NCBI GenBank assembly: GCA_913030915.1
Contig: CAJWEW010000011.1
Coordinates: forward strand, 1-43,099
Source: an uncultured Rhodobiaceae bacterium
GTDB taxonomy: Bacteria; Pseudomonadota; Alphaproteobacteria; Rhizobiales; TMED25
Direction: 5' to 3'
DNA: 43,099 bases
In this document: one piece after another, positions 1-7,900 of the stretch
Position numbering within the stretch: position 1 is the stretch's first letter
Layout of the letters: each line of letters starts with the position of its first letter
Program-made: the position numbers and the translations under genes
Notes under the pieces: model-generated
The model's database searches: none
Seen by the model: the letters and a program-made list of their open reading frames with translations, nothing else
Told to the model about the DNA's origin: nothing

Positions 1-323
1 ATTTTTCTTTTTCAGGGTTCCATTTTAAACTTTCTCCTAACCTCCATGAAATTAGCCCTAGATGCATGGGTAAGGTCATTTCACGGGCGTATTCTAAGTT
101 AGACTCAGGCTGTTTACGTGATTTGACCGAATCAATAAAATTCTGCTGGTGTCCAGGGGAACGTTTAATTGAAATGGGTACTTGATCAAGATCAGTTAAA
201 GTCTGTCCATTAATTTTTATTTCCCTAGAAAAATAAGTATTGGTGCTAACATCTCTTGGTAAAATTGAAGAGTACCCTGGTCTTATTAAAACATCATCAA
301 AAGTTAGGGCTTCCACTATCATT
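1..323 (-). CDS. Chimeric partial ORF: IMP dehydrogenase (GuaB) N-terminus joined in frame to a Gfo/Idh/MocA oxidoreductase C-terminus
   Basis: The ORF starts at the ATG at 323-321, with an in-frame TAA six bases upstream, and runs off the left edge. Residues 1-38 read like the start of IMP dehydrogenase, with EALTFDDVLIRPGYSSILP followed by SREIKIN. GuaB would then continue with a segment like PI-(L/I)-SSAMDTVTE. Instead residues of about 39-107 read like the C-terminal end of a Gfo/Idh/MocA dehydrogenase, including HQQNFIDSVKSRKQP and HLGLISWRLGESLKWNPEKE. The frame is kept across a junction near position 210. The next gene is rlmE, a usual alphaproteobacterial neighbour of guaB, so the guaB start is probably native and the tail foreign. 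A chimeric contig end is the simplest explanation. A real recombination is possible but would break guaB, which is usually needed for GTP synthesis. Confidence 0.7.
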
Positions 324-396
324 AATTAACTATCATAACCAAAATCTATCATTACCACCCATTTTGTATGATTAAAAGCTAAAAATCAAATACTTC

Positions 397-1068
397 TCAT
401 TTTCTATAATTTATTCCGGCTACGTACAACTCAGACGAATTAGATCTGCTCGATTGAGGCTTGATATGCTTTACGAGTTGGAAATCTCTCTTCATTCTGT
501 TCAATATCTGATTTTCTGTACCTCCACGAAATACTTTTCCAATAAAAGTACCGCCATCTGAAAGTAAATTATCAACAATATCTAATGCACTTTCAAGTAA
601 CGCAACTATCCTGAGGTGATCTGTTGCTTTATGCCCTGTTGTTGATGGAGCCATATCAGAAAGTATGACATCAGCCCTGGGCTTAATCATCTCCCCTTTG
701 ATGAGGTTAATTGCATTCTCCGCATTAATATCCAATTTCATAGACTTTACACCGGAAAGTGCATCAATTGGAAGAATATCAATTGCTAGAACCTGCCCAG
801 AGTTAGACTTATCATTCACAATATTTGCAACAACTTGACTCCATCCGCCGGGCGCTGCGCCAAGGTCTAAGATACATTGACCAGGTTTAAAAATTTTAAA
901 TTTTTCATCAATTTCAAGTATTTTGAATGCCGCCCTTGATCGATAACCAAGCCTATTGGCCTCCCTGACATATGGATCATTCAACTGCCGCTCCAACCAT
1001 CGTGTCGACGATAATTTACGGCCTTTAGCGGATTTCACTCTGACCTTTAAATTTGCATCTCTTGTCAT
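397..1068 (-). CDS. rlmE: 23S rRNA (uridine-2'-O)-methyltransferase RlmE (FtsJ/RrmJ)
   Basis: Methylates the 2'-hydroxyl of a uridine in the 23S rRNA A-loop late in 50S assembly, using S-adenosylmethionine. The 223-residue protein has the usual family length. The SAM-binding motif DLGAAPGGW is at residues 68-76. The K-D-K-E catalytic tetrad of the FtsJ family is all present: K49 (RAAFK), D138 (SDMAP), K178 (GKVF) and E213 (SSELY). The N-terminus is basic, as expected for an rRNA-binding protein. It lies between ribB (12-base gap) and the guaB-like start, all on the minus strand. The ATG has no clear Shine-Dalgarno sequence. Confidence 0.95.
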   Translation of the reverse strand: MTRDANLKVRVKSAKGRKLSSTRWLERQLNDPYVREANRLGYRSRAAFKILEIDEKFKIFKPGQCILDLGAAPGGWSQVVANIVNDKSNSGQVLAIDILPIDALSGVKSMKLDINAENAINLIKGEMIKPRADVILSDMAPSTTGHKATDHLRIVALLESALDIVDNLLSDGGTFIGKVFRGGTENQILNRMKRDFQLVKHIKPQSSRSNSSELYVAGINYRK

Positions 1069-1080
1069 TGAATTTTTGTC

Positions 1081-2154
1081 TTATTTATTTAAGGGGAGTC
1101 GTGAATTTATCTCAATTCCAAAACCTGACAGCCCTACAAAATGTGATGTTGTTGAGGATAGTAGATCAATTGAGGATATATTTAGATCTCTCAAAATTTG
1201 TGCACCAAGTCCAATATCTCTCCATTGCTCTTCTCTTCTATTTTCACTCAATGACTTATTACCCGCTCCTTGCACACCTACAGCGCCTTCCCTCAGGTAA
1301 AGAATAACACCTTTATCTTTTTTCTTTAAGTAGGCCAATGATCCACTGATAAGATTATTTTCTTGAAATACATCCTTAATTATATTTTCACGGTGTATTC
1401 TCGTGGGTATATTTTCACCAGATGAAATATCGCCATAAATAAGCGCAATATGCTCAACATCATCAAATATTGTGTTGTAAGTAATAACCTTGGCTTTACC
1501 AATACTTGTGCTGACGTCTTTTTCTGCAACTTTTTTTACAAGCTGTTCGCGTTTCTCTCTATACTGTATTATATCAGCAACAGATATTATTCTTAGATTA
1601 TTTTTCTTTGCAAATTTAAATACTTCGTCCCCTCTTTTCACGCTACCGTCATCATTCATGAGCTCCGATAACAAACCAACTGGCTCAAGCCCTGCTAGAC
1701 TGGCCAAATCGCTGGCAGCCTCTGTGTGACCTGATCTCATTAGCACACCACCTTCTTTTGCAATTAAAGGAAAAACGTGCCCGGGCCTGACAAAATCACT
1801 GGGTTTTGTCTTATTATGAGCCATGGCTCGAATTGTATTCGCTCTTTCTAAAGCTGAAATCCCCGTTGTTAAACCTTCTTTAAGATCAACAGATATAGTA
1901 AACGCAGTACCAAGTGGAGCATCATTGTCTGAAACCATCGGATCAAGATGTAATCTTCTCGCGTATTCTTGAGGTACAGATACACATAAAATACCACTCG
2001 TATGCCGAATTATGAAACCGGTTTTCTGGGATGTAGCTTTTGATGCAGCGATTATTAAATCACCCTCATTTTCTCTGTCGTCGTCGTCAACGACCACGAT
2101 CATCTCACCGTTAGCAATTGCATCAATTGCTTTTTCTATTTTATCAAATTTCAT
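1081..2154 (-). CDS. ribB: 3,4-dihydroxy-2-butanone-4-phosphate synthase with a degenerate GTP-cyclohydrolase-II-like C-terminal domain
   Basis: The N-terminal domain (residues 1-205) converts ribulose 5-phosphate to 3,4-dihydroxy-2-butanone 4-phosphate plus formate for riboflavin synthesis. It keeps DDDDRENEGD (23-32), HTSGILC (51-57) and RSGHTEAASDLASLAG (140-155). The C-terminal part (about 215-357) has the outline of GTP cyclohydrolase II, including ALIYGDI and LGAQILRDL. However, the segment that should carry the three zinc-binding cysteines reads HRENIIKDVFQENN, with no cysteine at all, so GTP cyclohydrolase II activity is unlikely. This fits the RibBX-type hybrids known in proteobacteria. 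The ORF extends to a TTG at 2163. I chose the ATG at 2154, about 11 bases after AAGG. The gene follows the dat-like gene by 15 bases. Confidence 0.93.
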   Translation of the reverse strand: MKFDKIEKAIDAIANGEMIVVVDDDDRENEGDLIIAASKATSQKTGFIIRHTSGILCVSVPQEYARRLHLDPMVSDNDAPLGTAFTISVDLKEGLTTGISALERANTIRAMAHNKTKPSDFVRPGHVFPLIAKEGGVLMRSGHTEAASDLASLAGLEPVGLLSELMNDDGSVKRGDEVFKFAKKNNLRIISVADIIQYREKREQLVKKVAEKDVSTSIGKAKVITYNTIFDDVEHIALIYGDISSGENIPTRIHRENIIKDVFQENNLISGSLAYLKKKDKGVILYLREGAVGVQGAGNKSLSENRREEQWRDIGLGAQILRDLNISSIDLLSSTTSHFVGLSGFGIEINSRLPLNK

Positions 2155-2169
2155 ATTATTCAACTACCT

Positions 2170-3030
2170 TCAGCTTTGGTTTATAAAGCTTTTTGCAAAA
2201 TTTTCATACAGGTTTCTTAACTTTAAAGTTAGCGCTCCGGGTTCTCCATTACCAATTATTTTTTTATCAATTGAAATTACAGGCATGACAAATACGGACG
2301 CACTCGTATAGAAGGCCTCTGAAGCCTCATACGCCTCTTCAATTGTGAAAGGCCTTTCTTCAAAAACCAAATCCTCCTGTTCAATTAATTTCAAAACTGC
2401 CTGTCTAGTTATTCCAGATAGAATAGTTTCATTATTTTTTCTACTAATCAATTTATGATCCTTAATTATGAATGCATTACTTGAACCACCTTCGGTGACA
2501 AAACCATCCTCATGCATCCACACCTCGTTACAACCAGCCTGATGTGCAATCTCCTTAGCCAATACTTGAGCCAGAAGGGCAATAGATTTTATGTCTCTTC
2601 TTTTCCATCTTAAGTCAGGATAGGTAAGTACTTTTGCCTTTAATTTATCCATTGCCAAATTCATTATTTTCTTATGCTGAGTAAACATTACCACGCTTGG
2701 CTGCTGCTCTTTTGGAAACTCAAAATCACGTGACTCTGATGCCCCTCTTGTAACATGCAAATAAAGTGTGCCCTCTTTAATTTTATTCAGGTCAATTATT
2801 TTTTTTTGAAGCTCCTCGAGCTGATCAAAGCTCATCGGTAGTTCAAGTTTAATTTCTTGCAGTGACCTTTTTAGTCTTTCGAGATGAGCGTCATTATCAA
2901 TTAATATGCCTTTGAAAACACCAGCAACTTCATATACTCCATCGCCGAACAAGAGGCCTCTATCTTTTACTGACACTCTTGCATCATTCATTTCAACAAA
3001 AGAACCATTTACATAAGCTATTTCTACCAT
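2170..3030 (-). CDS. PLP-dependent class IV aminotransferase, D-amino-acid transaminase (Dat)-like
   Basis: Fold-type IV aminotransferase of 286 residues, the usual length for D-alanine transaminases, which interconvert D-amino acids and 2-oxoacids. Seen in the sequence: the N-terminal RGLLFGDGVYE (24-34), the PLP lysine K148 in RDIKSIALL, and the phosphate-binding EGGSSNAF loop. Branched-chain aminotransferase (IlvE) and aminodeoxychorismate lyase share the fold. The Dat-like start and the RDIKS lysine motif favour Dat, but substrate cannot be fixed from sequence. The ORF begins at a TTG at 3045. The ATG at 3030 is preceded by GAAG at a good distance and gives the normal N-terminus MVEIAYVNG. 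It is divergent from the iorA-like gene and leads into ribB. Confidence 0.85.
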   Translation of the reverse strand: MVEIAYVNGSFVEMNDARVSVKDRGLLFGDGVYEVAGVFKGILIDNDAHLERLKRSLQEIKLELPMSFDQLEELQKKIIDLNKIKEGTLYLHVTRGASESRDFEFPKEQQPSVVMFTQHKKIMNLAMDKLKAKVLTYPDLRWKRRDIKSIALLAQVLAKEIAHQAGCNEVWMHEDGFVTEGGSSNAFIIKDHKLISRKNNETILSGITRQAVLKLIEQEDLVFEERPFTIEEAYEASEAFYTSASVFVMPVISIDKKIIGNGEPGALTLKLRNLYENFAKSFINQS

Positions 3031-3161
3031 ATTAACTTCAATCAAAATTGTTCATAAACATTATAAAAAAGTTATAATATAAGTTATATTTAATTATATA
3101 TTGTATATATTTAACACTATGATAAGTAAAATAAAAATCTAATTCTAAAAGGCATTGCAAA

Positions 3162-3632
3162 TTGGTAAATAAATACTCGTTAACGGTTAATGGACAAAAA
3201 CACGACATTGAGTCTGATCCTGATACTCCCCTGCTATATATACTCAGAAATGACCTAAAGCTAAAAGGAACAAAATTCGGTTGCGGCGGAGGTGTTTGTG
3301 GTGCATGCACTGTGATGATGGACGGACTGGCAGTTTTTTCATGCGATACTCCGATCTGGTCAATTGATGATAAGAAAATCGAAACCATTGAAGGGATATC
3401 CCAAGATGGTACCCACCCATTGCAAGAGCTACTTATCGATGAGCAAGCAGGTCAGTGTGGATATTGCCTGAGTGGGATTATTATGAAAGTAAAAGCGATA
3501 ACTGACGATGACCCTACCAAAAGTGTCGATGATATTGCAAATGAGCTTGATAGAAATCTATGTCGATGCGGATCCCAGCTCAGAATTCTAAATGCTGTTA
3601 AAAAATATCTAGACGGGATGTCATCAAGATGA
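3162..3632 (+). CDS. (2Fe-2S) subunit of a molybdenum hydroxylase, isoquinoline 1-oxidoreductase alpha (IorA) type
   Basis: Small electron-transfer subunit of a xanthine-oxidase-family hydroxylase. The 156 residues carry both expected [2Fe-2S] clusters: a plant-ferredoxin type with C41, C46, C49 and C61 (FGCGGGVCGAC), and a second with C99, C102, C134 and C136 (QCGYC and CRC). The start is a TTG at 3162, nine bases after AAAGG, because no upstream ATG exists. It shares an ATGA overlap with the large subunit gene, so the two are translationally coupled. No FAD subunit is adjacent. That matches the two-subunit Ior/nicotinate-dehydrogenase branch, which passes electrons on to another acceptor. 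The substrate, probably an N-heterocycle or aldehyde, is unknown. Confidence 0.9.
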   Translation: MVNKYSLTVNGQKHDIESDPDTPLLYILRNDLKLKGTKFGCGGGVCGACTVMMDGLAVFSCDTPIWSIDDKKIETIEGISQDGTHPLQELLIDEQAGQCGYCLSGIIMKVKAITDDDPTKSVDDIANELDRNLCRCGSQLRILNAVKKYLDGMSSR

Positions 3633-5728
3633 ATATGTTTCCCGGATCATTTGATTCAGCGCCTAATATTGCTAATTGGTTTACAATAAATAAAGACGGT
3701 ACCGTCAGAATGGTATCAGGGAAAGTTGAAATTGGCCAAGGTATAAATACTGCTTTTGTTCAAATTGCAGCAGAGGAACTAGACATAAATCCTGACAGAA
3801 TAGAGATTTCAGCGGGCAACACCCGAGACGGACTGGATGGGGGCTGTACTGCTGGCTCACAATCTATGCAAACAGAGGGTATTTCTGTCAGAAAAGCTGC
3901 TTCTGCGGCAAGAATGCTAATGCTCAGTAAGGCGTCCGAGCTATTACAATCTGATGTGCTGGAATTGAATGTTATTGATGGTGAAATTTACCTAAATAAT
4001 AACTCTACAGACCTATCCTACTGGTCGATTGCTGAAGATATTGATTTTAACCAACCAGTTGAAATCTTCATGCAACCAAAGCTACCAAGTCAAAGAAAGC
4101 TTACCGGAAAGAGTATTAAGAGGATTGATCTAAAAAATAAAATTTTAGGTACTCACGAGTTTGTTCATGACATCGAACTTGATGGTATGTTGCATGCCCG
4201 CGTAGTTAGGCCACCCTCTGTGTCATCTAGGATCATCGAAATCGATATTGATCAAATAAATACATTAAAAAAACTCAAAAAACTGGTTGTAAACGGTTCA
4301 TTTATTGCCGTAATAACTGAAAGAGAAGAAGATGCAGTAAAACTTGCACAGCAAGTGAATAAATACTGCACATGGTCAACGCCAGATATAATTATTGAAG
4401 ATCCACTTCAATTCATTCGGGATACAAAAAGTCCAATAATAAATAGCCTTGATAGAGGAGAAATTGACGAATTGAGATCTGATGGTATTTCCACTGAAGT
4501 CTCAAGAAAATTTCTGTGTCATGCATCAATTGGTCCCTGCTGTGCTGTTGCACAGTGGAAAGGTGATAGTCTTGAGGTATATACGCATAGTCAGGCTGTT
4601 TTTGCAATGAAGAGAACGTTAGCGTCAATTTTCGACATTGATGAGAGTAACGTCGACGTAGTGCACAAACACGGCTCAGGATGCTACGGTCACAACGGGG
4701 CAGATGATGTTGTTTTAGACGCTGTTTTAGCAGCTAAGGAGCTTAATGGTACTCCAGTTAGATTAGTATGGAGTCGGGAAGATGAACTGTCATGGTCTCC
4801 TCTTGCACCTGGTATGGTAACTAAGATTGACGCGAATCTTGCAGATAATTCAATGATCGAGTCATTCGATATCTCAATTAAAAGCCCACCGCATGTGAAA
4901 AGACCGTCAGGTGAAAATGGGGAGTACCTACTCGCAGCTGAGCATATGTCAAGCCCACTAAATCCTCCAAATCCGATTGACACCCCTCTTGATAAGGGTG
5001 GTGCGGCCGATAGAAACTCCATGCCACTTTATGACATTCCAAATATCAGAATACAAAAGCAAATTGTATATGATCTTCCATGGCGAACATCAGCAATGCG
5101 AGGGCTGGGTGCATTTGTTAATGTATATGCAATTGAGACACTGATGGATGATATAGCATCAATGCAAGAGATTGATCCAATTGAATTTAGATTAAAGCAT
5201 TTATCGGACCCGCGTATTATTGAATTAATCGAAAAAGTGAGAGACATATCAAAATGGACAGATAGAAGCTCTGGCTTACCAAAGGGGTTTGCCTTCTCAC
5301 GCTATAAAAATTCAGGCGCATATTGTGCTATGGTCGTAGAGATAAATATTGATGAGGATATTCAGCTCATAAACGCATGGGCCGTGATCGACGCAGGAGA
5401 AGTTGTCAATGCTGATGGAGTTAAAAATCAAATTGAAGGCGGTATCATCCAAGCGACTAGCTGCACATTAATTGAAGAAGTAAATTTTGACGGAGAAATA
5501 ATATCAGCAACTGACTGGGAAAATTACCCAATAATAAAATTCAAACAAACACCGCAGATATATGTTGAATTAATAGACCGACCCGAGGAGCCCTTCCTCG
5601 GGGTTGGAGAGGCAGCACACGGCCCAACAGCCGCAGCAATCAGTAATGCACTCTTTACGGCAATGAACATTAGAATAAAGCAATTACCCATTACTCGTGA
5701 AAGGATTATCAGCAGCCTAAATAATTAA
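3629..5728 (+). CDS. Molybdopterin-binding catalytic subunit of a molybdenum hydroxylase, isoquinoline 1-oxidoreductase beta (IorB) type
   Basis: Catalytic partner of the upstream 2Fe-2S protein. It would hydroxylate a carbon next to a ring nitrogen, or oxidise an aldehyde, at a molybdopterin-cytosine-dinucleotide site. The N-terminal GKVEIGQGINTA and GCTAGSQSM segments, RTSAMRGLGAFVNVYAIE in the middle, and GVGEAAHGPTAAAISNAL near the end are characteristic. E661 is the expected active-site base. At 699 residues it is slightly short for IorB and has no C-terminal cytochrome c motifs (no CxxCH), unlike nicotinate dehydrogenase NicB. No twin-arginine signal is visible, so it is probably cytoplasmic. 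The stop abuts the stop of the convergent SDR gene. Confidence 0.88.
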   Translation: MNMFPGSFDSAPNIANWFTINKDGTVRMVSGKVEIGQGINTAFVQIAAEELDINPDRIEISAGNTRDGLDGGCTAGSQSMQTEGISVRKAASAARMLMLSKASELLQSDVLELNVIDGEIYLNNNSTDLSYWSIAEDIDFNQPVEIFMQPKLPSQRKLTGKSIKRIDLKNKILGTHEFVHDIELDGMLHARVVRPPSVSSRIIEIDIDQINTLKKLKKLVVNGSFIAVITEREEDAVKLAQQVNKYCTWSTPDIIIEDPLQFIRDTKSPIINSLDRGEIDELRSDGISTEVSRKFLCHASIGPCCAVAQWKGDSLEVYTHSQAVFAMKRTLASIFDIDESNVDVVHKHGSGCYGHNGADDVVLDAVLAAKELNGTPVRLVWSREDELSWSPLAPGMVTKIDANLADNSMIESFDISIKSPPHVKRPSGENGEYLLAAEHMSSPLNPPNPIDTPLDKGGAADRNSMPLYDIPNIRIQKQIVYDLPWRTSAMRGLGAFVNVYAIETLMDDIASMQEIDPIEFRLKHLSDPRIIELIEKVRDISKWTDRSSGLPKGFAFSRYKNSGAYCAMVVEINIDEDIQLINAWAVIDAGEVVNADGVKNQIEGGIIQATSCTLIEEVNFDGEIISATDWENYPIIKFKQTPQIYVELIDRPEEPFLGVGEAAHGPTAAAISNALFTAMNIRIKQLPITRERIISSLNN

Positions 5729-6529
5729 TCAACCTGCCGCTGTGAATCCACCATCTACATATATTGTCTGCCCGGTAATAAAATCCGATGCACTAGATGC
5801 TAAAAATATTGCAGCGCCTAAATGATCTGAGGGATAGGCAAATCGACCTAATTTTATTCTTGATAGAATACCTTTTGCACGCTCTGGCATCGACTCCCAT
5901 GTTTTTTGTGTAAATTCAGTAACGGTTCCTGTGGGAGCCAGTGTATTTATTCGAATTCCATTTGGAGCCCATTCAGTCGATATTGCTCGGCTCATATGGG
6001 CAATACCTGCTTTTGCCATACAATACGGAGCCTTTTTTGCATCAGTTGTATATCCCCACGTTGAGCCAAGATTTATAATTTTTCCATAACCTCTCTCAAG
6101 CATTATTTCACCAATCTTTTGGCAACAAAAAAAGGTCCCACGTAAATGTGTCGAAGTTATAAGATCGAAATCCTCTTGAGTTACCTCAAGAACGGGTTTT
6201 GTAAATCCAAACCCCGCATTATTTACCAAAACAAGGTCCTTCTCTTCTTCTGATAGTTTCTTACGAATGAAATCAGCTAAATCCTGTATTTGATTTATAT
6301 TTGTTATGTCATTAACAAGAAAATGACACTTACCACCGTCCTTTTCAACTTCCTCTTTTAGCTCAATTAGCTTGCTCTCAGTTCTTGCTGTGACAATTAT
6401 CTCAGCTCCTGCTGCCGCGAATGCTCGAGCTATTTCCTTACCGATACCCATACTCGCACCAGTAATAATTGCAAGTTTCCCTTTAAGAGAAAAGTCTGGT
6501 TCAATTGATCCAATAGTTTCTTCTGCCAT
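5729..6529 (-). CDS. Short-chain dehydrogenase/reductase (SDR) family oxidoreductase
   Basis: Classical SDR of 266 residues that would oxidise an alcohol or reduce a ketone with NAD(P). Visible are the cofactor motif TGASMGIG (24-31), NNAG (103-106), the catalytic S156, Y169 and K173 (YCMAK), and the C-terminal TGQTIYVDGGF. An arginine after the second beta strand (TART) hints at NADP preference, which is an inference. The ATG lies two bases after the stop of the M24 hydrolase, so the two are one operon read leftward from the 7741-7900 promoter region. The general look is gluconate 5-dehydrogenase-like, but the substrate is unknown. Confidence 0.9.
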   Translation of the reverse strand: MAEETIGSIEPDFSLKGKLAIITGASMGIGKEIARAFAAAGAEIIVTARTESKLIELKEEVEKDGGKCHFLVNDITNINQIQDLADFIRKKLSEEEKDLVLVNNAGFGFTKPVLEVTQEDFDLITSTHLRGTFFCCQKIGEIMLERGYGKIINLGSTWGYTTDAKKAPYCMAKAGIAHMSRAISTEWAPNGIRINTLAPTGTVTEFTQKTWESMPERAKGILSRIKLGRFAYPSDHLGAAIFLASSASDFITGQTIYVDGGFTAAG

Positions 6530-6531
6530 CT

Positions 6532-7740
6532 TTATCTGGTTCTTCCTGTTGAAATATCATATGGATGCACATCGATTACAAGCCTTTCATCAAATGGATA
6601 GGTTGTGTAGATATCAACACCTTCCGCTGTAACAATATGATCATTCTCTAGTCTAAAACCTCCAACTCCCTTTACTCCGGCGTATGGCTCCAGATTGAAC
6701 TGCATACCCTCTTTCAATACGACCGGTTGATCTTTTGATGCTGGAGAAAAATATGGTGCCTCCCATGGATTTACACCGGAGCCATGACCAAGACTGTCTA
6801 ACACATATGGATCTGCTTGGGCAAATACTTCTGCGTTTGTAGCTCCAGGTTTTACTGCAGCACCGGCATTAAATAGAGCGTTATAGCAATTCTGATGAAC
6901 TTTTTTCATTTCGTCAGTTGGTTTTACATTTCCACAAATCCATGTCCTTGTAAGATCTCCATAGTAACCATTAAAGCAAGCTCCAATATCTATAATTACA
7001 GGGTCCCCATTTCGTATTATTCTATCCGATGTAAACCGACGATAGGGAGCTGTGTAGGGTCCAGAGGCAACAATATTTGAGCATTGCGTCCACTCAGATC
7101 CCATCGCAGTCATTGTCTCCCATGCAACTGCTAAAACTTCACATTCTCGAACCCCTGGCTTTAAAAAATCAAGAGCGTTGTCGAGTGCAGCCTCAGTCAT
7201 GGCGTTTGCGATTTTTAGACAATGAATCTCATCTTGGGTTTTAATTTCTTTTGCACGCATAAGTATACCCTGATATCCGTCAACAAAGCTTGATTTAGGA
7301 AAGGTTTCCCTAATCGCATTCTCCATATTTAGATCCCAAATATCAATTCCGATTGTCTTTCCCTTCAGTGAACCAATAAAACCTTCCACTTGGTCTGCCC
7401 ATCTTTTCATACCAACTTTTTCTCTAAAATTTGCCCTAGGTTGAATCTGTTGTTCATCTAACCATGGCATTCTTTGCTTACAATGCTCATAGTCCATTGT
7501 CCATAATATCGGGTCATGTCCTCTAGCAAGAACGACAACAGCGTTGCCCATTATGAACGCTGGACCTAGATGATGCCTATAGCCCATAAGGTATCTTGCA
7601 TCTTCTGTACGAAATACGAATAACACGTCTGCTTCCGAATTATCAAGAGCCTCTTTTGCCCGGTCTAATCTCTCTCTTAGCATTCTTTGTGGGTCAAACC
7701 TATCTTCCCAATCAACTGGAATAATACCGATATCTGACAT
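6532..7740 (-). CDS. M24 metallopeptidase-family protein (creatinase / Xaa-Pro dipeptidase-like)
   Basis: 402-residue pita-bread hydrolase with an N-terminal creatinase domain (about 20-160) and a C-terminal M24 domain. The five metal ligands are in order and correctly spaced: D251, D262 (IDIGACFNGYYGDLTRTW), H319 (GHGSG), E351 (NLEPYAG) and E365 (RLENDH). Family members cleave Xaa-Pro peptides or the C-N bond of creatine, and some have taken other roles. The catabolic neighbours (SDR in the same operon, divergent barrel-protein genes) suggest a small-molecule substrate, which is inference. GAGGAG precedes the ATG by about eight bases. The upstream region carries two palindromes described separately. 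Confidence 0.88.
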   Translation of the reverse strand: MSDIGIIPVDWEDRFDPQRMLRERLDRAKEALDNSEADVLFVFRTEDARYLMGYRHHLGPAFIMGNAVVVLARGHDPILWTMDYEHCKQRMPWLDEQQIQPRANFREKVGMKRWADQVEGFIGSLKGKTIGIDIWDLNMENAIRETFPKSSFVDGYQGILMRAKEIKTQDEIHCLKIANAMTEAALDNALDFLKPGVRECEVLAVAWETMTAMGSEWTQCSNIVASGPYTAPYRRFTSDRIIRNGDPVIIDIGACFNGYYGDLTRTWICGNVKPTDEMKKVHQNCYNALFNAGAAVKPGATNAEVFAQADPYVLDSLGHGSGVNPWEAPYFSPASKDQPVVLKEGMQFNLEPYAGVKGVGGFRLENDHIVTAEGVDIYTTYPFDERLVIDVHPYDISTGRTR

Positions 7741-7764
7741 TTATGAATCTCCTCGACTTTGTTT

Positions 7765-7779
7765 ATTTGTTGAACAAAT
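7765..7779. promoter_or_regulatory. Perfect 15-bp palindrome, candidate operator
   Basis: ATTTGTT-G-AACAAAT, seven-base arms around one central base, 25 bases upstream of the M24 gene start in a divergent intergenic region. It directly abuts a second, longer palindrome. Size and position are those of a repressor site. The regulator is unknown and no regulator gene lies in this window. Confidence 0.5.
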
Positions 7780-7806
7780 TTTGATATTACAACGAGTAAT
7801 ATCAAA
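7780..7806. promoter_or_regulatory. 27-bp hyphenated palindrome, candidate operator
   Basis: Arms of 11 bases, TTTGATATTAC at 7780-7790 and GTAATATCAAA at 7796-7806, with the spacer AACGA and no mismatch. It sits centrally between the divergent M24 and barrel-protein genes, so it could control both. A terminator is unlikely because it is upstream of both genes, is AT-rich, and has no T run following a GC stem. Confidence 0.55.
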
Positions 7807-7900
7807 TTTACAATCTAAATTATGTGTATAATATGTGATAATATAATTTATAGCAAAGTAAACAGTTAATTAGTTTAGGAATTTAATTAGAGGGTTTTAC

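Noticed and set aside
3069-3088. Direct repeat AAGTTATA twice in front of the iorA-like gene.
   Set aside because: Eight-base repeats of pure AT-rich composition are expected by chance in this spacer.
4951-5015. Segment PNPIDTPLDKGG in IorB with a small CACCC/GGGTG dyad, reminiscent of peptide-coding palindromic repeats that insert into genes.
   Set aside because: From memory, IorB homologues have a proline-rich loop ending in GG and RN-x-x-PLYD at the same place, so this is the normal family segment. The dyad is only five bases.
6532-7740. M24-family protein considered as the DMSP lyase DddP, which would fit a marine bacterium.
   Set aside because: The five metal ligands follow the ordinary creatinase/prolidase pattern and the surrounding sequence does not resemble what I remember of DddP. 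No other DMSP genes are nearby.
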